Below are positions 1 through 11,100 of a stretch of 64,000 bases of DNA, piece after piece. The translations under genes were made by a program, and so were the position numbers. Source of the stretch: Pictodentalium vernedei (Eukaryota; Mollusca; Scaphopoda; Dentaliida; Dentaliidae); contig CM062290.1 in the NCBI GenBank assembly GCA_031216915.1, positions 167,481,453 through 167,545,452 on the forward strand, given 5' to 3'. Each line of letters begins with the position of its first letter. The first letter of the stretch is position 1. Under the pieces are notes generated by a model. The model saw nothing but the letters and a program-made list of their open reading frames with translations, was not told the origin of the DNA and searched no databases.

Positions 1-29
1 AAGCAACATGGGGGATATGTAGTATATAT

Positions 30-940
30 GCTGGTTTCAACCCTAATAACTCGGATCTCGCATGACTAACCTTAGTGTCAGCCGGGCTGCACATTTGTGT
101 GGCATCATGTCATGCGCTGTTGTTTCTGGCGGACATGTTGGATGTTCTGCACATGCGTGACGACTACCGTGAATGTTATGTGCCTGTGTGGCAACCATCT
201 TGGATGTATGCATACGCATGGTGGTGGGATAGGGGCGGCAATCTCGTATGTGGTGCATGCCCAACGGTCATATCGGATGTTGTACGCATGCGCGATAGTC
301 ATCATGTTTCCTGGTTTTTCAATAGGGGTGGCTATATTTTGAATATTTCATTTTCAAATTTGGTCTTTCTTGTGTTTTGTGATAACATTTTCATGACCAC
401 TTGATCAGAAGGGGGTGTTTTCGTCGTCCTACAGGTATCAAGTCAATGCGCAAATGATAGGGAAGCAAATCTGAATAATATTTCCTTGAATTTTTAAATA
501 TCGAGAGGGAAACGGGGGTAGGGATGGTTGGGATATTCTTTAAAAATTAAAATGAAACTTACTAAAATTCAAATGACAGGCAAATTATTATTGAGTTTTC
601 TAATGACTGTTTCTTTCAGTACGTTATTGTATATTAATAATACTAAAGACCAAATTTGAAAATGGATTAATATTCAAAAAATCAAATACGGCCACCCCAC
701 TGTAAACCCAGGAAACTAGATAACCGCATGGCATGCGGACAACATCCAATATGGCCGCTGGGCATGCACCACAGGATCTGAGATGGCCGCTCCTATCCCA
801 TCACCAGGAAACAAGATGGCTGCCGCGCATGCGTTAACAATCAAGGCAGCCACCAGAAACACCTGCGCATGACATGTGCAGACCAACGGACCCTGGGGTT
901 AGTTATGCAAAGTTCAGTTAATTAGGGTTGATTCCAGCAT
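30..940. mobile_element. Foldback-type element with about 300-bp inverted arms
   Basis: The arms at about 30-367 and 645-940 are imperfect reverse complements. The outer ends match (CTGGTTTCAACCCTAA on the left, TTAGGGTTGATTCCAG on the right). The inner ends also match (TTTTCAAATTTGGTCTT at 351-367 against its complement at 645-662). The spacer at 368-644 is AT-rich and shows no coding potential. The arms hold many GCATGC/CGCATGCG motifs and phrases such as CAAGATGGCTGCC. Open frames inside the arms come from the repeat and are not genes. Arm similarity is read by eye. Confidence 0.7.
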
Positions 941-1590
941 CTATACTATCGAGATATGTTAATTCTTCCATCATTCATTTAAAATTTTTCCAATACTAGT
1001 GAATTTCAATGGAATATGATTATTTGTCCTTTCTGGTTTACACCATTTACTGGCACAGTAAGACCCAAAAACCAATGTTGGGATCCCTCTGAAGTTTGAG
1101 CCATATTTATAAACGATGGGTTAAACTTTACTTTATGCTTGTGATAAAGTCATTTGTGATCATGATATAACCATAAATGCTTAAAGTGCATCTCCCTCGA
1201 CACAACTCAAGAAACAATGGTATATTATATATGAATAAGGATTTATCAAAAATTAGGAATTAATGGATTAACCATTTGTGAAAAAATCCATTCCGAGAGT
1301 GCTTCTTTTATGCAACGCCAGAATTATCACCGTAGTGTGATCACAATAGATGTATCAAGAAATCTGCTTTCCCTGCCTTACTGCCCTTTGAGACGCATGC
1401 CATCAGAATTTCTGACGGATACACTGATAAACAATAAAAACCGTTTATATCTTCGAATTTTAATATACAAAAAAGTGAACAAAAAGCATACAATACCGTA
1501 TTTTGATTATTGTCTTTGCAAGTAAATAACCAATCAAAGAGGGGAAGGAATTTATATCAAAAACGTTAATTACATATTCAAATAAATTCA
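941..1590. other. AT-rich stretch with no recognised feature
   Basis: No convincing coding frame, hairpin or match to other repeats in the window was found. It lies downstream of the last zinc-finger exon on the minus strand, so it may be intergenic. Confidence 0.4.
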
Positions 1591-1599
1591 GCCAAGGGC

Positions 1600-1960
1600 C
1601 CTGCGAATCTCAAATTCCATGCTGAATCGAACCAGGGAGAAGATCAAGCCCTTAGGCCACCACTTTAATTCTGTTCGGAATAAGGCGCTGTTATGGGCTA
1701 TTCGGTTAATTTGCGCGCAGACCACCGTTGATGTAATGTGATGTGTACAAAGAAAAACGGGTATTCTTTCTTGCCCCAGTTATCGATATTCAACATGTAT
1801 ATAAAGTCAAGTCTAGCCAACCGTTTATACCCATGTTTCCTATTTTAGAGGACTACCACCCCAGGCATTGGTGACCAGGTCCTATTTTACCAGTAAAACC
1901 GAGCTTGTTTACCAGAGTAAACACGCACTGTTTCACTTCCTGGGGTTCCACGGAGAATCT
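1600..1960 (-). repeat. SINE-like repeat, family C body with a tRNA-like box pair beside it
   Basis: Positions 1765-1960 match a repeat seen elsewhere in the window; on + it contains TCCTATTTTACCAGTAAAAC followed by a CACTGTTTCACTTCC-like phrase. Next to it, the minus strand of about 1600-1665 reads TGGCCTAAGGG and, after a short gap, GGTTCGATTC. These resemble RNA polymerase III A and B boxes, so this may be the tRNA-derived head of the same SINE. The head and body are about 100 bp apart, so their linkage is tentative. Confidence 0.45.
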
Positions 1961-2327
1961 GGATGATTTCCAATCACATCGATTTCAAAGCTTTGCGCGG
2001 TCCCAATTCAGCCCTTGATTTTAGAAGGCATTTGCTACATTTCAGTTCATTCTTCGATTACAGGGCTGATGAGACCTTTCCGCCGAAGATAACATTTTAC
2101 AGGCAAGGTTATAAGCTGTATAATACAAGAATGCAAAATCACTCCAAGTACTTGACATGAAAAACTATTTCTATCCACCTGGATGCGCATGCGCAAAAAA
2201 CAAAGTAATTTTCTGTTTCCAATTTACTATAGCTGTCAATGGAAGAAAGACGTAAAACTTCATTTTTCACCCAAAATTGTTTTTCCATCAAATGTGCGTT
2301 CATATGGTCAAATTTTTAAAATAATGT

Positions 2328-2676
2328 TATTATTTATTTATTTATTGGTGTTTAAGGTAACATATATCTTCACAATGGCTAATCATGACCATGACAGTTT
2401 TACGGGTGGAGGAAGCCAAAGTATCCGGAGAGAACCACCGAGCAACATGGAGCAATTGTCACTCCCCAACGTGCTAACTTCACACAAGCAGGGTTAGCAT
2501 TGGTTGAAGACACGTGCAACATCGACGTGCAGTACGCCTTAGTACACAGCGCCACGTAGGGAATTGGGATTAAGTGTCTTGCCCAAGGACACAACGCGGT
2601 TACCGCGGAGGGATTCGAACCGATGACCTCTCGGCTTGCAGCCTGCATCTCCACCTACTGAGCCACCGCGCACCCC
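2328..2676 (-). repeat. tRNA-headed SINE (family A), near full length
   Basis: On the minus strand the 5' head has an A box TGGCTCAGTAGG (2654-2665) and a B box GGTTCGAATCC (2611-2621). Next comes a conserved core with TCCTTGGGCAAGACACTTAA, then a body shared with the copies at 6009 and 21296, and a 3' tail ACACCAATAAATAAATAAAT. The core resembles the block shared by several metazoan SINE superfamilies (Meta- or Nin-type), but this is from memory and unverified. It is retroposed DNA with no coding function. Confidence 0.8.
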
Positions 2677-2689
2677 AATTTCCCCATAT

Positions 2690-3280
2690 ATAAAATTTAC
2701 GTTGCCAGAGGGAGCCCAAATATGAACACGGGGACTTGATTGGAATAGACTGGAATCAGACACCACAAAGAATACTGCAAACCAAATATCGAAAGATTCT
2801 GACTGGCAAGTGGGGGTGTGTGTGTGTGTGGGGGGGGGGGGGGGGTCTAAACAAGGTTTTTAAAGGTAATTCCTTATATTGCACTAAGTTAAAATTCGGG
2901 CTCTCACCATGAGCTCAAATATGAACCTCCTAAGGATACTGTACATCAAAACATTCTGAAAGGTAGAACTGAGAAAGACTGTTAAAGAATATTCCTAATA
3001 GTGCACTAAGTTAAAGTTCCGAGTTCCCAAAGGGAGTCCAAATATGATTTTAACAAACTTGAATCAGGATGTTACACACCAATCAAAAGATTTCTGCCTG
3101 GTTAATCTGAAGAAGATTTTAAAACCCTTTTTCTCCTATTACTCAAAGTTCAAATCCGGGGCTCCCATAGGTATCCCAAATATGTCACATGGGACTTAAT
3201 TTGAACAAATTTAAAACAGACCTTCTAAAGATGCAGTAAACCAAATATCAAGAGATTTTGACTGGTAGATCAGAAAAGGA
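2690..3280. repeat. Truncated family E tandem array (about 4 monomers)
   Basis: Repeated phrases such as ACTAAGTTAAAGTTC, GGGAGTCCAAATATG and GGTAGATCAGAAAAGG recur about every 170 bp. These belong to the family E monomer found at 10222-11807 and elsewhere. Neither the AGAGGCCCC head nor the terminal hairpin is present, so this is a fragment. A G-run lies at about 2828-2847. Confidence 0.65.
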
Positions 3281-3411
3281 AGAGGGCCTTTTCTCGTGTG
3301 TTTGCTCTTGTACAAAAGTTGTATTATCATTATCTTGGACATGTTCGAACGTCGATATAAAAAATTGAGAGAGTTATTGCCCTTTTTAATTTTACTTCAA
3401 ATTTCATTGTT

Positions 3412-4704
3412 TGTGCAGTGGTGACGGGTCGTTTCGTTCCTTTTCCCTTTCGTCCCCCGGGTCGTTTCGTACCTTTACCTTTTCGTACTGGGTCGTTTCG
3501 TACCCTTTTAGGTACGAAACGACTCACCTAAATAAAAAGGAACGAATCGACTCACATAAAAAGGGGGACGAAACGACTCAGTTTTTGAGGGAAGAAGCGA
3601 GCGGACCTAAAAGGCAACTAAAAAGGAATAGGGGGCGCGGTGGCGTCGAGGTAACCAGTTCTCGTCAGATCACCGAAGTTAAGCAACGTCGAGCGCGGTT
3701 AGTAGCTGGATGGGTGACCATTTCAGTGACAGATTCGCGCTCCCGAGTTGTGTCCTTGGGCAAGGCACTTAACCCCAATTGCCCACATGGGGGCACGATG
3801 ACGCTGTGTACTAAGGCGTACTGCACGTCGATGGTGCGCATGTAATCATCATGGGTGTTTAAAGTCTTCTGGGGACGATGCATATGGACTATCCTAAGCT
3901 TGGTAACTGGCTTTTGAAATCGTTTGATGTTTATTTAACTTGTGAAGAATTGTGGCGCTACAGTGTCGATTTTCGTTTTCTTGATAATCTTTCTTGATGA
4001 GCTTTTCGATGTTGAGCATCCCAAGAAATGACGCCGAGTGTTGGAATCATCAACAACGGAAAACTGCAGTGGGAGATACAAAGGGGGGGGGGGGGGGGGG
4101 GGGCACTTGGGCGATAAAGGAGAAAGATAGCACCGTGAAACTATTGTATGTTTTCAGTGTGCTTCCTGTGATAGAAATTGCATTTGTATCGAAAATTAAG
4201 GAATCCGGAACATCATGTTTTTTTTACAATAATAATAGTTATAACACCTAGCATGCAATAAGCAGGGTTATGTGTTTAAAAACTTGTCATCGTACTAATT
4301 ACGACACCCCCGAAGAATCATATGTTACTAAACCGTAGGGGTTGTTTACATAAAACCCTCACGGAAAATTTCTTTTCTCATTACATCGGTCCCCCCCCCC
4401 CCCACCCCCACCCACCCTAGAAAATATCCTGGATCCGCCACTGGAAAACTGTGAAGAAAATTTCATTCCGAGTATCCTACAATGAAATTGCCGTTTTAGG
4501 CATAATGTTCTTTAAAAAATCTATACGCTGTACTGATTTTTTTAAAGTTAAAAACTATGCCTAAAATTTTCGAATAAAAATTTAGAAAAATAGAGGTGAA
4601 AATTACCTGAGTCGTTTCGTTCCTTTTTAGGTACGAAACGACTCAGTACGAAACGGCCCAGTACGAAAGGGAAAAGGTACGAAACGACCCGTAACCTGTG
4701 CAGT
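3412..4704. mobile_element. Element bounded by inverted GGGTCGTTTCGTACC modules
   Basis: At the left end, 3424-3590, GGGTCGTTTCGTACC-type modules occur several times in both orientations. At the right end, 4611-4690, the complementary GGTACGAAACGACTC modules recur. The outer flanks are also mirrored (GTGCAGTGGTGACGGGTCG on the left, CGACCCGTAACCTGTGCAG on the right). A 5S-headed SINE (3633-3850) and G and C homopolymer runs (about 4082 and 4390) lie inside. No transposase frame was seen. It may be a non-autonomous DNA transposon or a minisatellite-ended foldback. Confidence 0.5.
3633..3850 (+). repeat. 5S rRNA-headed SINE (family B), 3'-truncated
   Basis: Positions 3661-3722 closely resemble the internal promoter half of 5S rRNA. 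The A-box region reads AAGTTAAGCAACGTCG (3676-3691), the intermediate element GGTTAG, and the C box GGATGGGTGACC (3708-3719). The downstream core TCCTTGGGCAAGGCACTTAA and the body are the same as in the tRNA-headed family A SINEs. The 3' tail is missing. This is not a functional 5S gene: it is divergent and embedded in the SINE. Confidence 0.8.
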
Positions 4705-5230
4705 AACTTGAACAGAAGACATCCGATTTCAATAAATTTTGCCACCTTGCTTTTTATTCATTAAAAATATTTGGGACAAATTAAAAAAAACTGCGAGGAG
4801 TTCTTCAAAATTAAGGAAGTTATTACCCTTTGTTGGTTCCATTTTACTTAAATTTTTATATGACTGCTTTGTAAACATCAGATTTAAATAAAGTTTTATC
4901 TCCTGCTTTATATTGACGTCTTGGATTAGATCGAAAATCACGATCATTTGAAGAAAACTGAGAGTTATTGCTATTCGTGTATTCCACTTCACTTTATTTT
5001 TCGATCAGATTTCAATAATTTTTGACCTGTTTCTTCATACTGACATTGTCCAGAATATGTTTGAAAACAATGGTTATTGCTGAAACCGGAGTTATTATCA
5101 CAATTATTATTGTACTTTTTCGTTTTACTGAAAATCTTAATTATTATGTGAAAAAGTGAAGAGTAATTAACCGATTTCATTAATGTTAACACTTTTGCTT
5201 GTGTCAATGTTCACTGGCGGTGCGGGACCC
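4690..5230. repeat. Diverged tandem repeat, about 130-bp period
   Basis: Phrases like GATTTCAATAAA(T/G)TTT recur at about 4725, 4880 and 5005, each followed by a cysteine-poor AT-rich stretch and GAGTTATTGC-type phrases. The period is roughly 125-150 bp. Open frames here follow the repeat and show no domain. Confidence 0.4.
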
Positions 5231-5407
5231 ATTTTTTCTTGTTTTGGGGTTTTCTTGTTTTACAGATACGAAAATTTTCTCACACCTTGAATTTCAGTGA
5301 TCAGTTGAGTTATTTTGTACTTGATGTGATTTAATTTTTGCCTAACAGCATCAGATAACAAGCATGCTGGAAATGGCGTGAGGAAATGCGAAACTTTTGT
5401 TTGCAAT

Positions 5408-5413
5408 TTTATT
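5408..5413 (-). terminator. Poly(A) signal AATAAA for exon A
   Basis: Canonical AATAAA on the minus strand (TTTATT on +), 42 bp downstream of the exon A stop codon. It supports 5456-5647 being a terminal exon with a short 3' UTR. Confidence 0.6.
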
Positions 5414-5455
5414 GATCAATACGAGATTAGAATCTTGCCTTTTATATCCGTCAGA

Positions 5456-5647
5456 TCAAACCAAAAAGCATTTTTTATCTTGATGACGCCTTAAATTGTC
5501 TTTTCTTGAGTATACTTTTCCACAAACAACACATGGGAATTTCATCCCACTGTGGCCCCGTACATGACGATCCCTATCGCCCTGGTGTCTGAACAATGAT
5601 CCACATATATGACAACAATATCGTGTAGAGCCTGTTTTGTTAGTTGT
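5456..5647 (-). CDS. Exon A: alternative terminal zinc-finger exon, two fingers
   Basis: This terminal coding exon encodes 63 residues and ends in TGA. The acceptor CAG (5648-5650) follows an almost pure pyrimidine tract, and the first codon starts directly after it (phase 0). Finger 1 is canonical C2H2 (C12, C15, H28, H32). A TGEKP-like linker (SGMKFP) leads to finger 2 (C39, C42, H55), whose last ligand is C60, making it C2HC. Finger 2 has the helix RKDNLRRH, close to RKDYLKRH in exon B, so A and B look like sister exons. Sequence-specific DNA binding is the family expectation. No start codon lies in the exon, so it needs upstream exons, presumably beyond 64 kb. It is the last zinc-finger exon of the array in the direction of transcription. 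It could instead be the last exon of a separate gene, but no partner exon is visible. Confidence 0.85.
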   Translation of the reverse strand, partial: TTNKTGSTRYCCHICGSLFRHQGDRDRHVRGHSGMKFPCVVCGKVYSRKDNLRRHQDKKCFLV

Positions 5648-5659
5648 CTGCAAAAGAAA

Positions 5660-6008
5660 AAAAAAGAAAATCTGTCTTCTAATATTCTTCCTTCATCCAA
5701 CAAGTTTATCACAAGGTTTCACTGTTATACTAACTAACAAAATATCCCAGGCAACCCGAAATTTGTTTAAAACTAGCATTTTTCATACATGACATATAAC
5801 TATGGAAAAGGTTACTGCAGTCATCAGAGAAAGCACAATGAAGGGAACGCGGGGGAACGTCATTCCCCTACATTTTTCCGTGGGAGAAGCCGTTCCCCCA
5901 CAATTGCAAGACATGGGAGTTACCGTGTTGGAAAGCATCACTGATGCATACTCTGACTTATCAAGCATAAATAAGTAGTGAATATGATTTGCATTTAACT
6001 CCCATATT
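5660..6008. other. Intronic stretch with no recognised feature
   Basis: The only notable feature is a short inverted GGGGGAACG/CGTTCCCCC motif pair at about 5848-5898. No coding frame is supported. Confidence 0.35.
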
Positions 6009-6388
6009 ATATTTATTGGTGTTTAAGGTCATATACTTATGCACAATGGATAATCATGACCGTGACGGTTTTACGGATGGAGGAAGCCGGAGAACCCGGA
6101 GAGAACCACCGAGCAACGTCGAGCAGCTGCCAGCTCCTCAACATCGTAACTCCACACTGCAGCACAGGCGGGGTTAGATTGGTTGAAGACATGCGCACCA
6201 TCGACGTGCAGTACGCTTAATACACGGCGTTATCGTGCCCCCATGCGGACAATCGGGGTGAAGTACCTTGTCCAAGGACACGACCGACGCGGGAGTCCGA
6301 ATCGATCGCTCAGACGCCTGACGGTCACCCATCCGAGGACTAACCGGGCTCGATGTTGCTTAACGTCGGTGATCTGACGAGAACATAT
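6009..6388 (-). repeat. 5S rRNA-headed SINE (family B), near full length
   Basis: The minus strand starts with a 5S-like head (AGTTAAGCAACG-type A box and GGATGGGTGACC C box at about 6325-6380). It continues with the TCCTTGGACAAGG core and the whole family A body, and ends in the tail ACACCAATAAA near 6010. It therefore shares everything except the promoter head with the copies at 2328 and 21296. The head matches the copy at 3633 more closely than it would match a genuine 5S gene. Confidence 0.8.
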
Positions 6389-6389
6389 A

Positions 6390-7080
6390 ACTCCCAGTAC
6401 ACCAATGTCGAAAATTCGAAATATACAAATAAATTCCAAGCAAACTAATTTTTGCCATAGTGCAGAGGAATTTAGCCCATTCAATCTCAAAACTGAATTG
6501 GATAAACTCCCAGTTGCATGATGAGAAAAATCGTGTGTGGAGAGGGTTAAAAATAACAGGATGTAAATACATGTGAGTGGTACAGTGGAGAAAGTGTATG
6601 TGTGAGAATGGTTTGTATGGAAGTGTTCGAGCAAGTGGCATGATATTTGGTTTTGGAAACTATTTGAAAACCTCCAAATGACTGCTGGAATATAGTACTG
6701 TTTATACATGCAATGCAAATGTGCATGTACAGCAGAAAACATTTAGAGAGCTCCACAGAAATAAGAAGCTAGGTACACATACCTGATCACCTCCATAACT
6801 GGTTGAGTCTGGGAAGCCCATAGCTGGGGTCATTTGAGAAGTGCTAGTACAATTGAAAGACTTTAAATTATGTAGATGTGCTTGATATTTTGTTTGATGC
6901 AAAATAATTTTGTCTGTATGGATTTGTCTTGTTACATTTTATTGGACAGTGATATGTGAATGAACTATTTTGGCCCAAATTCATTTAAAACTACCACTCA
7001 AATATCGACAGATACCAATATGAACACGATCTGAGTAATATAACAATTTCCTTCCAAATACATGTAAGAATTTTGACACA
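6390..7080. other. Intronic stretch, no recognised feature
   Basis: Several open frames overlap here on the minus strand, but none shows a domain, and codon composition is AT-driven. No hairpin or repeat match was noticed. Confidence 0.35.
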
Positions 7081-7084
7081 CTGA

Positions 7085-7820
7085 TCACTTATGATCCCAT
7101 AATGTATGCTCGAAGTCCACACATGTATTTTTACAATTTTAAAAGTGAGTGGGGCCAAGCATTTTGAAACTGGATTACACTCATATCTCAAGCACTGTAT
7201 AATCTGTGGACCTGGGACAAATAGCAAATGAGTCGAAACTCAATGGAGGTTCAAGATATGGGTCAAGGTCACCCAGGGGTCATTGAGCACATTTTTCATT
7301 ATTGCTCAAATCGCATTTTATGACCACCCCAATGCATTCCCAAAGTTCAATACATGTATTTTTACACTAAAAAATGTGAGCAGTGCCAAGCATTTTAGAG
7401 GTGGGTCAAACCCTTATCTCAAACATGGTATGATCTAAGGACCTGCGACAAATACCAAAGGGCTCAAAACTCAATGGAGGTTTAAAATATGGGTCACGGT
7501 CACCAAGGGTCATTGAGGGTATTTTTTCAAAATTGCTCAAATCGCATTTTGTGCCCTCCCATTGCATTCCCAAAGTTCATACATGTATCTCATCACCCCA
7601 AAAAGTGGGCAGAGCCAAACCTTCTTAAAATGGGTCATACCACAATCATGGTATGACCTTTGACCAACTCCAAATGAGTAGAAACTCGCTGGAGGTTCAA
7701 AATTAGGATCCCGTTTACTAGCCTGAGGGTCACACAGGGGTCATTAAGTGCATTTTTCAGAACTGATAAAAAAATTTCATTTCACAACCCCCAATGCATT
7801 TCTGAAATACATGTATTTTT
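7085..7820. repeat. Tandem repeat, about 220-bp monomer, 3-4 copies
   Basis: The phrases ATGCATTCCCAAAGTTCA, ACATGTATTTTTACAC, ACTCAATGGAGGTT and GGTCATTGAG recur at about 7110, 7330, 7560 and 7790. There is no terminal hairpin. It directly precedes the family F element at 7827. Confidence 0.65.
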
Positions 7821-7826
7821 CACTCA

Positions 7827-8969
7827 GTGAAAGTGTCAATGACACTGTAGCTCAACTTGTTTAAGACATGTACTTGTATAGTATGTGACACAGCAATGAC
7901 AAACATTTAGGTAATGACCTGATAACAAAGGTACATGTAAAGTATTGTAACGGTCTGTACATAAATGCTGACCGTAGCCTGTAACAAATATGTAGGTAAA
8001 GTATTGTAGAAGTGGGGTGACAGTTAGATGCTAAACTAGAAAAGAAATCTTTGAGTCCCAGAGTGGGTCTGACGGAACCCAAAAATATTTGTTCTCATAG
8101 CACAGTGATAACAAAGGCACCCAAAAACACTCGTTCCTGTCACAAGGTGATAACAAAGGTACCCCAAGAGGTTTCGTGAAGATCAGTTCATAAATACAGA
8201 CTCTAGTCCGAGCTGTCTTGACATGTGCACTTACTGTGTATAAGTAGCACTGAACAAATCAAAGTTCATCTAATTTGCATAATTTCTGCACAAGAAAAAA
8301 CCCTGTATTATATGTGATGTATTCCATGTTACTAAACATTCCTACAAAAAATTATTCAAATCAGAACTTTCATACAGAAGTTCTGTACAAAAAACTGATG
8401 GCACTAATTTTGGTACAAAAAGGCTGCTGGCGGCCATCTTGAATTTTGTACCGCACCCAAAAACACTCGTTCTCGTCCCACAGTGATAATAAAGGTACCC
8501 AAGAAGTTTCGTAAAGACCGGTTCATAAATACGGCCTCTAGCCCGAGCCGTATTGGCATTTACAGTTACAGTGCTGAAAGTAACGCTAAATAAATCAAAG
8601 TTAGTCTAATTTGCATAATTTACGCACAAGGAAAAAACCTGTATTATATGTGATGTATTCCATGGTACTAAACATTCATACAAAAAATTATTCAACTCAG
8701 AGCTTTCATATGGAAGTTCTGCACAAAAAATCTGATTGCACCTAATTTTGTACAAAATGGCTGCCAGCTGCCGTCTTGAATTTCGGCCCAGACCCCAAAA
8801 TGCTTGTTCTCGTCTCACGGTGATAACAAAGGTACCCAAGAAGTTTCGTAAAGATCGGTTCCTAAATACAGCCTCTAGCCCGAGCTGTGTGTACGGTGCG
8901 ATGGACGGACAGACGGACGACAGGCCATGAAAATACCTCAAATTTGGCTTCGCCAAAGTTGAGCTAAAA
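7827..8969 (+). mobile_element. Family F hairpin-ended tandem-repeat element
   Basis: The 5' end is TGAAAGTGTCAATGACACTG, itself a hairpin, followed by TAGCTCAACTTG. The 3' end is GGCTTCGCCAAAGTTGAGCT followed by AAAAA, whose AAGTTGAGCTA is the complement of the 5' TAGCTCAACTT. The interior holds roughly 300-bp monomers (GAAGTTTCGTAAAGATCGGT and GCTGCCAGCTGCC-type palindromes). A GGACGGACAGACGGACG tract lies just before the 3' hairpin. There is no coding capacity. The architecture suggests a non-autonomous Helitron/Helentron-like element. Confidence 0.7.
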
Positions 8970-9898
8970 ACGTGGGCGAAGCCAAAAATGTCCATTTCTG
9001 ATTCCTTAATAGAAAACACTCAATGCTGTGTACAAAAGTTATTTCTGTTTTTTAAAAAAGACTTGTCAGATTCCTGTATGAAAATCTTTAATTACTGTTT
9101 ATGAAAACCCATTTCCGAATTCTTTAGATATTTTACTCCCGAAAATAAGTATACATAAATTTCATTTCTATATAATTTAGTTCTGATGCGTTCACTTTTT
9201 TACACAGACTTGAAGTTGCCGATCACAGTAAGTTCTTGAAGTTTTTAATTCCAATCCTTCACATTCTCTTAAGTGTGCAAACAACCCTGAAGAAGAATAA
9301 CGCGGAACCACACAACAGGGTGAATAAACTATAATGTACCTCCAGTGTTATGAATAATTAACCCCTACACACGGATTTTAAAATTGCAAAGGGTTGAAGT
9401 TACAAATTTTTTACATAATGCAGCTGGGAATTCAACCAATTCAGTATTGCTCGACAAAGCTCAGTGAGTTGTGTCAAACAAGACCGAGTTGTTTTATTTA
9501 ATTCCTTGTTGCATTATGGGTAATCTCTTCAGATTGAAAATTTGAAATCCTGACATTTGTGTGCAGAGTTAAAGTTACCGCCATCGTGCCCCCGCGATAA
9601 TTTATGTCAGATGACGGGTGAAGCAAAGGAAATTTTTTTCAATCGGTTGATAATTGTAGTCAACTCAGACACGAGTCTTCAATGATATATTCATTTGTTG
9701 GCACAATAAAGAAAATCCATAGGTGGGATTAGTTAAAAAGATAATTTAATTGAATATCTGTTAACCCCCCAGGGCTTTTTGCAAGTAGCTGCACTAGCAC
9801 ACTTTCTACACAAAATGTTTTGTAATGGCAGAAACGATGTTTCCATTGAACTATGCTATTTCGGAAGAGCATTGCTCAACAGACAACACGTGTTACCA
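8970..9898. other. Intronic stretch, no recognised feature
   Basis: AT-rich. No supported frame, hairpin or repeat match. Confidence 0.35.
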
Positions 9899-9899
9899 G

Positions 9900-10105
9900 G
9901 GGCCAATACTATAAAACTTTTAAAATTGTATTTTCTAGTATGACTTTAAATGGGCTGAAATGAATCATTAGCGTTTTCAATGATGTGGCAATTTGCCAAT
10001 ATCTTTTAAAATGCTAATGATTCATTTTAGTCAGTTATATTAATAAGAAGAAAATACATTTCTAGAAAATACAATTGTAAAAGTTTTATAGTATTGACTC
10101 CTGGA
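9900..10105. mobile_element. Palindromic MITE, about 205 bp
   Basis: Left arm CAATACTATAAAACTTTTAA and right arm TAAAAGTTTTATAGTATTGA are complementary, and the complementarity continues inward (TTGTATTTTCTAG against CTAGAAAATACAA, and ATGAATCATTAGC against GCTAATGATTCAT). The centre is short. No internal coding sequence. Confidence 0.7.
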
Positions 10106-10221
10106 CTGATGATTTATGGTCAGCATAGATCAAATAAGAATTAGTTTATGATTGTGCTACATCAATCAATCAGGGAATCTGCATTCAATACATCTATCTA
10201 CAAACTTAAGCATGGAATATA

Positions 10222-11061
10222 AACAAGCAGCCCCAAGGGGCCTTAATCGCTCACCGGGCAAAGTGATTCAAACAAAGTGGTTCAAAGAAGTATTTGGGGT
10301 CACATTCAGTTAGACATGGTTCATCAACACTACAAAGGAATAAAGTCATGAGAGACAAATTTTATGGAACTAGGGACATGGCATGAACAAACTTGAATCT
10401 TACCTCCCTAAGGATGCTGCATACCAAATATCAAAAGCATTCATCTGGTGGATCTGAAGAAGAAGATTTTTAAAGAAAATTCCTCACTTTGAACTAAGTT
10501 ATCATTCGGGCTTCCACAGTGAGCCCAAATATGAACCCAGGGACTTGGCTTGAACAAACTTGAATCACACCCCTAAGGATGCTGCATGCCAAAGATCAAA
10601 ACATTGCGACTGCTGAATCTGAAGAAGAAGATTTTTAAAGAACAATTTCTCATATTGACTAAGTTATAATTCGGGCACCCACAAGGAGCCCAAATATGGA
10701 CCCAGGGACTTGCCTTTAACAAATTTTAATCTCACCCCGCTAAGGATGCTACACACCACATATCGAAACATTCCGACTGCTGGATCTGAAAAAGATTTTT
10801 TAAGAAAATTCCACATTTTGAACTAAGTTACAATTCAAGCTCCCACAGTGAGCCCAAATATTGACCTTGGGATATGGCTTGAACAAATTTGAATCTCACC
10901 CCCCTAAGCATGATGCATACCAATATCAAAATATTCTGACTGCTGGATCTGAAGAAGAAGATTTTTAAAGAAAATTCCTCATTTTGAACTAAGTTATCAT
11001 TCGGGCTACCACAGTGAGCCCAAATATGGACCTAGGAACATGGTTTGAAGAAACTTGAATC

Positions 11062-11100
<39 letters not shown>

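Noticed and set aside
75..404. Overlapping His/Met/Cys-rich frames near the left edge
   Set aside because: They are translations of GCATGC-rich arms of the foldback element on both strands.
2599..2676. tRNA gene on the minus strand
   Set aside because: The A and B boxes are present, but the sequence does not fold as a complete tRNA with an acceptor stem and continues into a SINE body shared with other copies.
3661..3722. 5S rRNA gene
   Set aside because: Only the internal promoter half resembles 5S rRNA, it is divergent, and it leads into a SINE body.
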